Assembly (NCBI RefSeq): GCF_003947415.1
Contig: NZ_QHKL01000007.1
Coordinates: 1-64,000, forward strand
Direction of reading: 5' to 3'
DNA length: 64,000 bases
DNA from: Amycolatopsis sp. WAC 01376
GTDB taxonomy: Bacteria > Actinomycetota > Actinomycetes > Mycobacteriales > Pseudonocardiaceae
This document shows positions 40,952 to 49,597 of the stretch, in pieces (the first letter of the stretch is position 1; each line of letters starts with the position of its first letter). The notes under the pieces were generated by a model that was not told where the DNA came from, searched no databases, and worked only from the letters and a program-made list of their open reading frames with translations. The position numbers were made by a program, and so were the translations under genes.

Positions 40952-41721
40952 GTGATCGCCCCCAGGTCCCGGTAGTCGGCGGTCACGGTGTCGCCGGGGT
41001 GTACCCACATCGGCCGCGTGAACGAGCCTGCCAGCACGATGTCGCCCGGATCCAGTTTGTCGCCGTGCTGCGCGAGTTTGTTCGCCAGCCAGGCGACGCC
41101 GTTCGCGGGATGGTTCAGCACCGCGGCGGCGACGCCGGATTCCTCGATGGTTTCGTTGCGGTACAACAGCGCCGACACCCACCGCAGGTCGACGGCGTCC
41201 ACGGCGACCGGGTTGCCGCCGTAGACCATCCCGCCCATGGCGGCGTTGTCGCTGATCGTGTCGACGATGGTCCGTCCCGCCATTTCGATACGCGACGACA
41301 GGATCTCCAGCGCGGGCACGACGTACTCGGTCGCGCGCAGCACGTCGAACACCGTGGTGTCCGGTCCGGCGAGGGAATCACGCAGTACGAAGGCCAGCTC
41401 GACCTCGATGCGCACGTTCGAGAACCGGCTGTGCTCGATCACGGAACCGTTCTCGAACACCATGTCCGCGAAGATGGCGCCGTAGTCGGGTTCCGTGATC
41501 CCGGTGGCGGCCTGCATGACCTTCGATGTGAGCCCGATCTTGCGCCCGACCGGACGGCGCCCCGCCGCGATACCCCGGCGCCGCCATTCGTTCTGCACTG
41601 CGTACGAGTCCTCGACGGTCATGTCCGGATAGCGTGCCGTCAGCAGCGGGATCGTCTCCCGGGCCTCCTCCGCGGCCGCCAGTTCGTCGGCGATCGCGGT
41701 GATCGTTTCCTGTTCGAGCAT
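40936..41721 (-). CDS. hpaH: 2-oxo-hept-3-ene-1,7-dioate hydratase HpaH
   Basis: A 261-residue fumarylacetoacetase-fold hydratase that adds water to 2-oxohept-3-ene-1,7-dioate. Typical features: GRKIGLTSKVMQ, metal-binding Glu residues in NVRIEVELAFVL, and SDNAAMGGMVYGG. It stands between hpaD and hpaI, with a nine-base gap to hpaD and overlap with hpaI. Confidence 0.93.
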   Translation of the reverse strand: MLEQETITAIADELAAAEEARETIPLLTARYPDMTVEDSYAVQNEWRRRGIAAGRRPVGRKIGLTSKVMQAATGITEPDYGAIFADMVFENGSVIEHSRFSNVRIEVELAFVLRDSLAGPDTTVFDVLRATEYVVPALEILSSRIEMAGRTIVDTISDNAAMGGMVYGGNPVAVDAVDLRWVSALLYRNETIEESGVAAAVLNHPANGVAWLANKLAQHGDKLDPGDIVLAGSFTRPMWVHPGDTVTADYRDLGAITCRFV

Positions 41722-41730
41722 GTCCCCGCC

Positions 41731-42825
41731 TCAGAGCTGGTTGCCGAGTTTGTACTCGCCTTGTTTCCAGGCCGGCAGTTCGCCTTCGTCGTCACCCTTG
41801 CGGGTGTAGGAGAAGCCGTCGGCGCCGATGGTGACTTCCAGTTCGGTTTCCTCGGTCCTCGCGGCCACCGGCTGCGGTTTGCCGTCGAGGTCGAGCACGA
41901 GGGAGGCATCGGTGTACCAGGACGGGACCACCGGCGTGCCCCACCAGTCGCGTCGCTGGTTGTCGTGCACGTCCCAGGTGACGACCGGGTTGTCGGGATC
42001 GCCGGTGTAGTAGTCCTGGGTGTAGATCTCGACGCGGTGCCCGTCCGGGTCGCGCAGGTACAGGTAGAACGCGTTCGAGACGCCGTGTCTGCCGGGGCCG
42101 CGTTCGATGTGGTCCGACATCCGCAGTGAGCCGAGTTTGTCGCAAATGGACAGGATGTTGTGCTTCTCGTGCGTGGCGAAGGCGACGTGGTGCATCCGCG
42201 GCCCGTCGCCGCCGGTCATCGCGGTGTCGTGCACGGTGGGCTTGCGGCGCATCCAGGCCGCATACGTGACGCCTTGGTCGTCCTGGATGTCTTCGGTGAC
42301 ACGGAAGTTGAGGTCTTCCATGTGCTTGACCGCGAGTGGCACGTCCGGCGTGACCTGGTTGAAGTGGTCGAGCCGGACCAGCGCGCCAGGGACGTGCAGG
42401 TCGTAGCGCCAGCTGAGTCTGTCGACGTGCTGGACGTCGTGGAAGAACTCGAGCGGGAAGCCGAGCGGGTCCTGCACCCGCACCGAATCACCGATGCCTT
42501 TGGTGAAGCCGTTCTCGTTGCGCTCGACCCGGCAGTCCAGTTCCGTGTAGAACGCGACGGCCTTGTCCAGGTCCTCCGGCGACCGCACCCGGTAGGAGAA
42601 CGCTGCGACCGCGGCGACCGGACCCTCGCGCAGCACGAGGTTGTGATGGATGAACTCGTCGATCGTGCGGAGGCTGACCGTCGTGTCGTCCTCTTCGGTC
42701 ACCGTCAGTCCGAGGACGTCGGCGTAGAAGGCGCGCGAACGCGCCAGATCGGTGACGACGAGTTCCATGTACGCGCAGCGCAGGACGTCCGGCGGCGGCG
42801 ATTTGGGGGTGGGGATCGGCTTCAT
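41731..42825 (-). CDS. hpaD: Homoprotocatechuate 2,3-dioxygenase (VOC-type, HPCD/MndD)
   Basis: A 364-residue extradiol ring-cleavage enzyme of the vicinal-oxygen-chelate type, converting 3,4-dihydroxyphenylacetate to 5-carboxymethyl-2-hydroxymuconate semialdehyde. It aligns with Brevibacterium fuscum HPCD offset by one residue: metal ligands H154, H213 and E266 and second-sphere H199 and Y256 are all in place. It is not the LigB-type HpaD of Escherichia coli. The metal may be Fe(II) or Mn(II); the sequence cannot tell. Confidence 0.95.
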   Translation of the reverse strand: MKPIPTPKSPPPDVLRCAYMELVVTDLARSRAFYADVLGLTVTEEDDTTVSLRTIDEFIHHNLVLREGPVAAVAAFSYRVRSPEDLDKAVAFYTELDCRVERNENGFTKGIGDSVRVQDPLGFPLEFFHDVQHVDRLSWRYDLHVPGALVRLDHFNQVTPDVPLAVKHMEDLNFRVTEDIQDDQGVTYAAWMRRKPTVHDTAMTGGDGPRMHHVAFATHEKHNILSICDKLGSLRMSDHIERGPGRHGVSNAFYLYLRDPDGHRVEIYTQDYYTGDPDNPVVTWDVHDNQRRDWWGTPVVPSWYTDASLVLDLDGKPQPVAARTEETELEVTIGADGFSYTRKGDDEGELPAWKQGEYKLGNQL

Positions 42826-42855
42826 TGCGTCATCCTTTGTGGACGGGGACCGGGG

Positions 42856-44358
42856 TCAGCCCTTGCCGAAGGCGGGGTTGTGCACCTCGCCGAGATTGAT
42901 GTGCACCGCCTGCTGGTCGGTGTAGAAGTCGATCGAGCGGTAACCGCCCTCGTGCCCCAGTCCGGACGCCTTGACCCCGCCGAAGGGGGTGCGCAGGTCA
43001 CGGACGTTGTTCGAGTTGAGCCACACCATGCCCGCCTCGACGGACTGCGCGAAGTTGTGCGCCCGCTTGAGGTCGTTGGTCCAGACGTAGGCCGCGAGCC
43101 CGTATTTCGTGTTGTTCGCGAGCTCCAGCGCCTCTTCCTCGGTGTCGAACGGCGTGATCGCGACGACCGGGCCGAAGATCTCCTCCTGGAAGATCCGGGC
43201 GTCCGGTTTGACATCGGCGAACACCGTCGGAGCCACGTAGTTCCCGGTCGGGAAGCCGTCGGGGCGGCCGCCGCCGGCGACCAGCCTGGCCTCGGTCTTC
43301 CCGATCTCGATGTACTTCATGACCTTCTCGTAGTGCTCGGGGTGCACGAGCGCGCCGACCTCGGTCTCGGGCTCGCTCGGGTCGCCCACCACGACACGTT
43401 CGGCCTGAGCGGCATACCGCTCGACGAACTCGTCGTAGATCGCGCGCTCGACCAGGATCCGGCTGCCCGCCGTGCAGCGTTCGCCGTTGAGGGAGAACAC
43501 GCCGAAGATCGTCGCGTCGATCGCGGTCTCCAGATCGGCGTCGGCGAAGACGATGGCCGGCGACTTACCACCCAGTTCCATCGACAGTCCTTTGAGGAAC
43601 GGCGCCGCGTTCCCGAAGATCAGGCTTCCGGTGCGGCTCTCGCCGGTGAACGAGATGAGCGGGACGTCCGGGTGCTTCACCAGCGCGTCGCCCGCGTCCT
43701 CGCCGAAGCCGTTGACGAGGTTGAACACGCCCTCCGGCAGCCCGGCCTCCTCGAAGATCTCCGCCCACAGCGACGCGGAGAGCGGGGTGAACTCGGCGGG
43801 TTTGAGCACGACGGTGTTGCCGGTCGCCAGCGCGGGGGCGAGTTTCCACGACTCCAGCATGAACGGCGTGTTCCAGGGCGTGATCAGCCCGGCGACGCCG
43901 ATCGGCTTGCGGTTGACGTAGTTGACCTGGCGGCCGGGCACCTTGTAGGTGTCGTCGGCCTGCGCGACGATCAGATCCGCGAAGAACCGGAAGTTCTCCG
44001 CGGCCCGGCGGGCCTGCCCCAGCGCCTGCGAGATCGGCAGCCCCGAGTCGAAACTCTCCAGTGCCGCGAGCCGCTTGTCCCGCGACTCGACGAGATCCGC
44101 GATGCGGTTCAGCACGCGCGAACGCTCGCGCGGCAGCAGCTTCGGCCAGGGGCCCTCGGTGAACGCCTTCCGCGCGGCGGCGACGGCGCGATCGATGTCG
44201 GCCTTCTTGCCGGCGGCGGCCTGGACGTAGACCTTGTTGGTCACCGGGTCGAGTACGTCGAAAACGGCACCGTCGGCCGAGTCGGTGAGTTCACCGCCGA
44301 TGTAGTGCCGGATCCGCTCGGGGACGCCGTCCGGGATCGGCCGGGGGGTCGTGGTCAA
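42856..44358 (-). CDS. hpaE: 5-carboxymethyl-2-hydroxymuconate semialdehyde dehydrogenase HpaE
   Basis: A 500-residue NAD-dependent aldehyde dehydrogenase that oxidises the ring-cleavage product. The catalytic Cys is in NGERCTAGSR, the general base Glu in MELGGKSP, and the proton-relay Asn in TPWNTPFMLESWK. The chosen start is TTG at 44358, five bases after AGGAGG; the open frame continues upstream to 44616 but there runs across the GntR gene. The gene sits 14 bases after the GntR stop. Confidence 0.92.
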   Translation of the reverse strand: MTTTPRPIPDGVPERIRHYIGGELTDSADGAVFDVLDPVTNKVYVQAAAGKKADIDRAVAAARKAFTEGPWPKLLPRERSRVLNRIADLVESRDKRLAALESFDSGLPISQALGQARRAAENFRFFADLIVAQADDTYKVPGRQVNYVNRKPIGVAGLITPWNTPFMLESWKLAPALATGNTVVLKPAEFTPLSASLWAEIFEEAGLPEGVFNLVNGFGEDAGDALVKHPDVPLISFTGESRTGSLIFGNAAPFLKGLSMELGGKSPAIVFADADLETAIDATIFGVFSLNGERCTAGSRILVERAIYDEFVERYAAQAERVVVGDPSEPETEVGALVHPEHYEKVMKYIEIGKTEARLVAGGGRPDGFPTGNYVAPTVFADVKPDARIFQEEIFGPVVAITPFDTEEEALELANNTKYGLAAYVWTNDLKRAHNFAQSVEAGMVWLNSNNVRDLRTPFGGVKASGLGHEGGYRSIDFYTDQQAVHINLGEVHNPAFGKG

Positions 44359-44372
44359 GTTTTCCTCCTCAG

Positions 44373-45044
44373 TCAGCGTTTCGCGCGCTCTCGCGCGTCC
44401 AAAAAGGCCTGCATGGTGGCCCAGCGGTGATTGCGCGCGGCGAATTCGATGTCGAGCGGGTCGGCTTTCTCGGAGATCAGCCGGAGGATCTGTTCGTGTT
44501 CCTCGACCGACCGGTGCGCGCGGTCGGGGACGAACGCGAAGGTCGAGTCGCGCAGTCCGGACAACCGCGTCCAGCCCTGGTGCACGAGCTCGAGGATCTG
44601 CGGGTTGGGACAGCATTCGAACAGCAACGAGTGGAACTGCTGGTTCAACGCGGTGAACTCGTGCGCGTCGAAGTGGTCCAGCAGTGCGATCATGCGCTCG
44701 TTCACCCGGCGGGCTCGCGCGATGTTCTCTTCGGACAGCTGCGGCGCGGACAGCGCGGTGGCGACCCCTTCGACCACGCCGAGGGTCTGCATCGCGTGGA
44801 CGTACTCGTTCTGGTCCACCATCGCCACACGCGCGCCGACGTTGCGTTCGAAGGTCACCAGCCGTTCGGCCTCCAGCCGCCGGATCGCCTCGCGCACCGG
44901 GACGACGCTCATGTCGAGCGCGCCGGCGATCTCCGCGAGGACGAGCCGGTAGCCGGGTCCGTACTCGTGCCGGGCGATCCGCTCACGCAGCCACTCGTAG
45001 GCGAGTTCGGATTTGCTGGTCGTCTTCACTGCTTCTTCTGCCAT
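44373..45044 (-). CDS. GntR-family regulator (FCD type) of the hpa genes
   Basis: A 223-residue regulator with an N-terminal winged helix (LAEIAGALDMSVVPVREAIRRLEAERLV) and an all-helical FCD effector domain whose His and Asp positions usually bind a metal or an organic acid. It is embedded in the operon it probably controls, overlapping the upstream FAH-RraA gene by 19 bases. FCD members often respond to aromatic or dicarboxylic acids. Candidate operators are AACGTATATGAT (46548-46559) and ATCGTATACGAT (48972-48983). Confidence 0.88.
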   Translation of the reverse strand: MAEEAVKTTSKSELAYEWLRERIARHEYGPGYRLVLAEIAGALDMSVVPVREAIRRLEAERLVTFERNVGARVAMVDQNEYVHAMQTLGVVEGVATALSAPQLSEENIARARRVNERMIALLDHFDAHEFTALNQQFHSLLFECCPNPQILELVHQGWTRLSGLRDSTFAFVPDRAHRSVEEHEQILRLISEKADPLDIEFAARNHRWATMQAFLDARERAKR

Positions 45045-46510
45045 GCCTCATACCTTTCCCGCCACAACGGGTTCAGCGGGAAGAGCCCCTCGATCGGGCG
45101 GCCCTGGCCGACCTGCTCGGCGATCCACGCGTCTTCGTCCTCCTGGACGAGCGTCGCGTCGACGACCTCGTCGGCCAGCGCCGGCGGGATGACGATCACG
45201 CCGTCGTCGTCGCCGACGATGATGTCGCCGGGCAGCACGGTGGCACCGCCGCAGGCGACCGCGACGTCGGTGTCCCACGGCACGTGCTTGCGGCCGAGGA
45301 CCGCCGGATGCGGGCCCTGCGAGAACACCGGGAGCCCGGTCGCGGCGACGGCTTCGAAGTCGCGGACCCCGCCGTCGGTGATCACCCCGGCCGCTCCGAG
45401 GTGGCGCGCCCGCAACGCCAGGATGTCCCCGAGCGTCCCGGAACCCTTGTCACCGCGGGCTTCGATGACGATCACCTCGCCGGCGCCGACCGAGTCGAAG
45501 AGGCGTTTCTGTGCGTTGTAACCGCCACCGTGGGATTTGAACAGGTCTTCGCGGTTCGGGACGAAACGCAACGTCCTCGCCGTGCCGACGACCTTCGAAC
45601 CGGGCAGATTGGGGCGCACGCCGTCGATAGCGACGTTGTTCAGCCCGCGTTTGCGCAGCTGGGCGGACAAGCCCGCGACAGGCGCGCGCAGCAGTTTGGC
45701 GCGCAGAGCTTCGCTGAGCGCCGGCGTTTCCTGTTCCGGTGACTCCTCTGCGGGAGTACCCCAAGCCTCGGCTCGCTGCTTGTCGTCGACCTCGGGCAGG
45801 CTGCCGATGTCGGAAAAGGACCGGATCCCCTGGGTGACGGTGGTGTGCAGCCGTCCGCTGCTGGCGGAAGTACCGGGGACGTCCACTTCGACCACGACGA
45901 CGTCGCCGGGGGAGACCACCGTCGAACCCGCGGGAGTGCCGGTGAGGATGACGTCGCCCGGTTCGAGCGTGAAGTGCTGGGAGAGGTCGGAAACGAACTG
46001 CCGCAACGGGAACAGCAGTCCGGCCGTGGTGTCCTCCTGCACCAGGTCGCCGTTCACCCAGGTGCGGATGCGCAGCGACGAGGGATCGATGTCGCGCGCG
46101 TCGATGAGGCCGGGGCCGAGCGGGGTGTAGCCGTCGCCGCCCTTGGACCGGACGTTGGAGCCCTTGTCCGCCGCACGCAGGTCGTAGAGGCCGAAGTCGT
46201 TCGCGGCGGTGACCGCGGCGACGTGGTTCCACGCCTTGTCGGGCTTGACCCACCGGGCCGTGGTGCCGATGACCAGCGCGATCTCGCCCTCGAAGGCCAG
46301 CAGTTCGGTCCCCGCGGGACGTTCGACCGTGCCGCCTGACGTACCGATCGAACTCGACGGCTTGAAGAAGTACGACGGGTTCGCCGGACGCCGCCCGCGC
46401 TGCTCGGCCCGTGACGCGTAGCTGAGATGGACGGCGATGATCTTGCCCGGCCGGGTGGCATGCGGACCGGACGCGCGGCCGGAAGGCGCTGATGCCTCGT
46501 AAGTGCCCAT
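45026..46510 (-). CDS. hpaG: Fusion: fumarylacetoacetase-family (HpaG-like) and RraA-like domains
   Basis: A 494-residue protein. Residues about 20-265 are an FAH-superfamily domain with ELLAFEGEIALVIG (metal Glu residues) and GDVILTGTPAGS, expected to isomerise or decarboxylate 5-carboxymethyl-2-hydroxymuconate. Residues about 290-480 are an RraA-like/HMG-aldolase-fold domain with GDKGSGTLGDILALRA and GVITDGGVRD, the class that includes pyruvate aldolases and oxaloacetate decarboxylases. This fusion replaces the double-FAH HpaG of E. coli. The ATG at 46510 follows AGGGG. First gene of the minus-strand operon. Confidence 0.88.
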   Translation of the reverse strand: MGTYEASAPSGRASGPHATRPGKIIAVHLSYASRAEQRGRRPANPSYFFKPSSSIGTSGGTVERPAGTELLAFEGEIALVIGTTARWVKPDKAWNHVAAVTAANDFGLYDLRAADKGSNVRSKGGDGYTPLGPGLIDARDIDPSSLRIRTWVNGDLVQEDTTAGLLFPLRQFVSDLSQHFTLEPGDVILTGTPAGSTVVSPGDVVVVEVDVPGTSASSGRLHTTVTQGIRSFSDIGSLPEVDDKQRAEAWGTPAEESPEQETPALSEALRAKLLRAPVAGLSAQLRKRGLNNVAIDGVRPNLPGSKVVGTARTLRFVPNREDLFKSHGGGYNAQKRLFDSVGAGEVIVIEARGDKGSGTLGDILALRARHLGAAGVITDGGVRDFEAVAATGLPVFSQGPHPAVLGRKHVPWDTDVAVACGGATVLPGDIIVGDDDGVIVIPPALADEVVDATLVQEDEDAWIAEQVGQGRPIEGLFPLNPLWRERYEAWQKKQ

Positions 46511-46537
46511 GTTCCCCTGAATCCTCGACCCTTGCTT

Positions 46538-46560
46538 CGTATCTAATAACGTATATGATT
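46538..46560. promoter_or_regulatory. Candidate operator in the divergent hpaG-MFS promoter
   Basis: AACGTATATGAT (46548-46559) resembles the perfect ATCGTATACGAT palindrome at 48972-48983 at 10 of 12 positions. It lies in the 92-base gap between the divergent hpa operon and the MFS importer. The surrounding AT-rich stretch also holds TCGTATC. Confidence 0.5.
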
Positions 46561-46602
46561 CCGTGCCACAGTGGCAAGGCGGCCGACGACAAAGGAGTCC
46601 AC

Positions 46603-47976
46603 GTGTCGAACCCAGCACAGGATGAACGCACGCCCGGCCGGACCGCACCGCCGTCTTCCGATCGACGCCGGGTCGCCTTCGCGACCGTCGTCGGCACCAC
46701 GGTCGAGTGGTACGACTTCTTCGTTTACGCGTCCGCCGCCGGTCTCGTCTTCGGCAAACTGTTCTTCTCCGGCCTCGGCGCGAACAGCACCCTCGTTTCC
46801 TTCGCCACGGTGGGCGTGAGCTTCCTGTTCCGCCCGCTCGGCGCCTTTCTCGCCGGGCACTTCGGCGACAAGTACGGCCGTCGCGTGGTCCTGGTGCTCA
46901 CCCTGATCCTGATGGGCGTCGCGACCACGTTGATCGGCGTGCTCCCGACCTTCGACCAGATCGGTGTGGCCGCGCCGGTGCTGCTGATCCTGCTGCGGAT
47001 CCTGCAGGGCGTTTCGGCGGGCGGTGAATGGGGCGGCGCCGTCCTGATGGCCGTCGAGCACGCGCCGCCGAAGCGCCGGGGACTTTTCGGTGCGTCGCCG
47101 CAGATCGGCGTCCCGCTCGGCCTGCTGCTGGCTTCCGGTGTCCTGGCGCTGACCAGTCTGCTCGTTCCCGGCCAGGCGTTCCTCGACTGGGGCTGGCGGA
47201 TCCCGTTCCTGCTCAGCGTCGGGCTGATCCTGGTCGGCCACTACGTGCGGCGCCGCGTCGAGGAGAGCCCGGTCTTCCGTGAGATCGCCGAACGCCGCGA
47301 GCAGACCCGGACCCCGATCATCCAGCTGTTCCGCAAGCACTCCGTGCTCGTCCTGGTCGCCGCGCTGGTGTTCGCGGGCAACAACGCGGTCGGCTACATG
47401 ACCACCGGCGGCTACATCCAGAACTACGCGACCAACCCGAAGGGCCCGATCGGCCTCGATCGCGGGCCGGTGCTGTGGGCGGTGACCGCGTCGGCGGCGA
47501 CCTGGCTGCTCTCGACGTGGGCGGCGGGCGCGGTGTCCGACCGGGTCGGCAGGCGGCGCACGTATGTGCTGGGCTGGATCGCGCAGCTTGCCGGCGTCGC
47601 GGCGCTCTTTCCCTTGGTGGACACCGGGAACATCGTGTTGCTGGCGCTCGGGTTGATTATCCTCAGCGTCGGGCTCGGGTTCACCTACGGCCAGCAGGCG
47701 GCGTTCTACGCGGAGCTGTTTCCCGCCTCGATCCGGTTCTCCGGCGTTTCGATCTCCTACGCGCTCGGCGCGATCCTTGGTGGCGCTTTCGCGCCGACGA
47801 TCGCCACCGCCCTGGTCGGCGCGACCGGAACGTCGGTGTCCGTGGCCGTCTACCTGGCCGGGATGACCGTCGTCGGCCTCATCGCCACCTTGCTGCTGCG
47901 GGACCGGTCGGGGATCCCGCTCGGACCGGACCATGAGGCCGAGCAGTCGGTGAGCCCGCTCCGATTCGGTAAGTGA
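46603..47976 (+). CDS. MFS transporter of the metabolite:H+ symporter (MHS) family, likely 4-hydroxyphenylacetate uptake
   Basis: A 457-residue membrane protein with 12 predicted helices. FATVVGTTVEWYDFFVYASAA in helix 1, GHFGDKYGRRVVLV (motif A) and QGVSAGGEWGGAVLM are diagnostic of the MHS family (shikimate, benzoate or proline symporters). The GTG at 46603 follows AAAGGAG by five bases; the longer open frame crosses the promoter. It is divergent from the hpa operon, so it probably imports 4-hydroxyphenylacetate or a related acid. Confidence 0.88.
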   Translation: MSNPAQDERTPGRTAPPSSDRRRVAFATVVGTTVEWYDFFVYASAAGLVFGKLFFSGLGANSTLVSFATVGVSFLFRPLGAFLAGHFGDKYGRRVVLVLTLILMGVATTLIGVLPTFDQIGVAAPVLLILLRILQGVSAGGEWGGAVLMAVEHAPPKRRGLFGASPQIGVPLGLLLASGVLALTSLLVPGQAFLDWGWRIPFLLSVGLILVGHYVRRRVEESPVFREIAERREQTRTPIIQLFRKHSVLVLVAALVFAGNNAVGYMTTGGYIQNYATNPKGPIGLDRGPVLWAVTASAATWLLSTWAAGAVSDRVGRRRTYVLGWIAQLAGVAALFPLVDTGNIVLLALGLIILSVGLGFTYGQQAAFYAELFPASIRFSGVSISYALGAILGGAFAPTIATALVGATGTSVSVAVYLAGMTVVGLIATLLLRDRSGIPLGPDHEAEQSVSPLRFGK

Positions 47977-47994
47977 GCCCGTCGTCCGTGACGC

Positions 47995-48014
47995 GGGGGT
48001 CGTGAGTGGCAATG
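47995..48014 (+). repeat. Family B half-copy
   Basis: GGGGGTCGTGAGTGGCAATG is identical to the left arm of the perfect palindrome 147 bases downstream, but no right arm follows. Confidence 0.8.
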
Positions 48015-48070
48015 TGGACGGAAGGTCTTCGTGACGGGGTTCCGGATCGGCCACGGGAGCCGGCCGTGCC

Positions 48071-48116
48071 TTGAGTGTCCACAAGGGACGCTTTGGGCGG
48101 CGGAAATGCCCGATTA
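48071..48116 (-). repeat. Family B-linked conserved segment, copy 2
   Basis: Read on the minus strand it begins AATCGGGCA and ends GTCCCTTGTGGACACTCAAG, matching copy 1 at 35757-35801 over most positions. Confidence 0.65.
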
Positions 48117-48141
48117 ATGCTCGTATGCACGGTTTGGTGCG

Positions 48142-48193
48142 GGGGTCGTGAGTGGCAATGAGCGTTAGAACGCTCATTGCCACTCACGACCCC
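48142..48193. repeat. Family B palindrome, perfect copy
   Basis: Arms 48142-48166 and 48169-48193 are perfectly complementary over 25 bp with a two-base centre (AG). The arm motif is GTCGTGAGTGGCAATGAGCG. Confidence 0.92.
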
Positions 48194-48207
48194 GGCGTAA
48201 AGTACCC

Positions 48208-48255
48208 AAAATGGACACCGTCGCCTGGTTTGGTGTCCCTTGTGGATACTTTGAG
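48208..48255 (+). repeat. Family B-linked conserved segment, copy 3
   Basis: It contains GTGTCCCTTGTGGATACTTT, the most conserved part of the linked segment, while its first half is diverged. Confidence 0.6.
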
Positions 48256-48283
48256 CAGAGTCCCTCCCGGCCTTCCGTGACGC

Positions 48284-48973
48284 TCACCCGCCGAGAGCGT
48301 CACGGACGGCCTTCGCCGCCGCCTTGAGCCGCTCCGCGAGCTCGGCGGGGGCTCGTGTGCTCGACAGATAGACGACGGCGAGTGCCGCCGGGTTGTGGCC
48401 GCGAAGGGGGAGTGGCACCGCCACCGAGCTGAGGTTCTCGATCACTTCGCCATGGCTGTCCGCGTAGCCGCGGGCGGCCACTTCCCGCACTTCCTCGGGC
48501 CACTCTTCCGACGGCAGCTGGGAAAGGATCGCGCGGCCGGGGGCGCCCGCGGTGAACGGATGCCGGGACCCCGGGCGCTGCGCGACGGACGCGACGGCGT
48601 GCCGGGGTTCCACACTGACCAGGGTCACGCATTCCTCGCGGTCCATCACCGCCACGAAACACGTCATGCCGAGTTCGTTCGCGACCGCGGTCAATTCGGG
48701 TAGCGCGGCGGCCTGCAGGTCGTGCTTGATCCCCGCCGCGAGCGCGGCCAGACGTGTGCCGAGTTCGAATTTCCCCGCGGGCTCCCGCGTGAGCAGCCCG
48801 TGGTCTTCGAGCGTGCGGATGAGCCGGTACGCGATCGACCGATGGACGCCGAGGCGTTCGGCGATCTGGTCGACGCTGAGCGCTTCTTGGGCGTCGGCAA
48901 GGACTTCGAGCACGCGGATGCCGCGGCTGAGCGTCTGGGACGTGCTCGCGGTCTTGCGGGAGTCCGAAACCAT
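48284..48973 (-). CDS. IclR-family regulator
   Basis: A 229-residue regulator with an N-terminal winged helix (LSVDQIAERLGVHRSIAYRLIRTLEDHGLL) and a C-terminal IclR effector domain. Aromatic-acid catabolism is often controlled by IclR proteins such as PcaR and PobR. It is divergent from hpaC-hpaB with 59 bases between. A perfect palindrome ATCGTATACGAT (48972-48983) covers its own start codon and suggests autoregulation or cross-control. The effector may be 4-hydroxyphenylacetate (inference). Confidence 0.9.
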   Translation of the reverse strand: MVSDSRKTASTSQTLSRGIRVLEVLADAQEALSVDQIAERLGVHRSIAYRLIRTLEDHGLLTREPAGKFELGTRLAALAAGIKHDLQAAALPELTAVANELGMTCFVAVMDREECVTLVSVEPRHAVASVAQRPGSRHPFTAGAPGRAILSQLPSEEWPEEVREVAARGYADSHGEVIENLSSVAVPLPLRGHNPAALAVVYLSSTRAPAELAERLKAAAKAVRDALGG

Positions 48974-49022
48974 CGTATACGATCCATTTCGATACTTGAA
49001 CTGTCTGTTCGATTATAGAACA
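48972..49022. promoter_or_regulatory. Divergent IclR-hpaC control region
   Basis: ATCGTATACGAT (48972-48983) is a perfect 12-bp palindrome. Nearer hpaC, TGTTC-GATTATA-GAACA (49006-49022) is an inverted repeat with arms in PcaR/PobR-like GTTCGAT style, and GAAC-TGTCT-GTTC (48998-49010) overlaps it. Confidence 0.6.
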
Positions 49023-49032
49023 GGAATCGACG

Positions 49033-49566
49033 ATGATGTCACGCGAAACCAGCTTTTCGCCGGGTTCGAGCCTCTATCGGCCGCCCGCGCAGTTCTTCCG
49101 AGGCTGTCTCGGCCGCTTCGCGACGGGTGTCGCGGTGGTGACCTTCGACGCCGCGACGAAACGGCACGGCCTGACGGTGAACTCCTTCACCGCGGTCTCG
49201 ATGGATCCGCCGCTCGTGCTCGTCTCGATCCAGCGCACCGTGAAAAGCCACGACTTGCTCGCGGGCCGCCCGTTCGCGGTCAACGTCTTGGGCGCGGAAC
49301 AGGAGGCGCTCGCGATGAACTTCGCCGGCCGTCCGACGCCCGAAGGCGCGCCGGCGTGGGTCGAAGGCGGGCACGCGCCGCGGCTCGGCGGCGTCCTCGG
49401 CTGGTTCGACTGCACGCCGTGGGCGGCCTACGACGGCGGCGACCACACCCTGTTCCTCGGCGAAGTGCAGGAGTTCGACTATCGCTCCGGCGACGCGCTC
49501 GGTTTCGTCAACGGGCAGTTCTCGACCATTCACGAATCCGCGCAAGGCCACGAATCCCTGTTCTGA
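49033..49566 (+). CDS. hpaC: Flavin reductase of 4-hydroxyphenylacetate 3-monooxygenase HpaC
   Basis: A 177-residue flavin reductase-like (FMN-binding split barrel) protein that supplies reduced flavin to HpaB. The core motif GVAVVTFDAATKRHGLTVNSFTAVSMDPPLVLVS is typical, followed by FAVNVLGAEQEALA. ATG 49033 has AGGA seven bases upstream; a second ATG follows directly. Together with hpaB it forms a plus-strand two-gene operon. Confidence 0.92.
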   Translation: MMSRETSFSPGSSLYRPPAQFFRGCLGRFATGVAVVTFDAATKRHGLTVNSFTAVSMDPPLVLVSIQRTVKSHDLLAGRPFAVNVLGAEQEALAMNFAGRPTPEGAPAWVEGGHAPRLGGVLGWFDCTPWAAYDGGDHTLFLGEVQEFDYRSGDALGFVNGQFSTIHESAQGHESLF

Positions 49567-49597
49567 CAACGACGTCCACCCCGAGAAGGAGCACGAC

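Larger units (their letters stand above)
47977..48283. other. Intergenic region with family B palindrome and linked segments
   Basis: About 306 bases between the convergent MFS and IclR genes. No gene is supported. It contains a family B half-copy (47995-48014), a conserved segment on the minus strand (48071-48116), a perfect family B palindrome (48142-48193) and a second segment (48208-48255). Confidence 0.7.
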
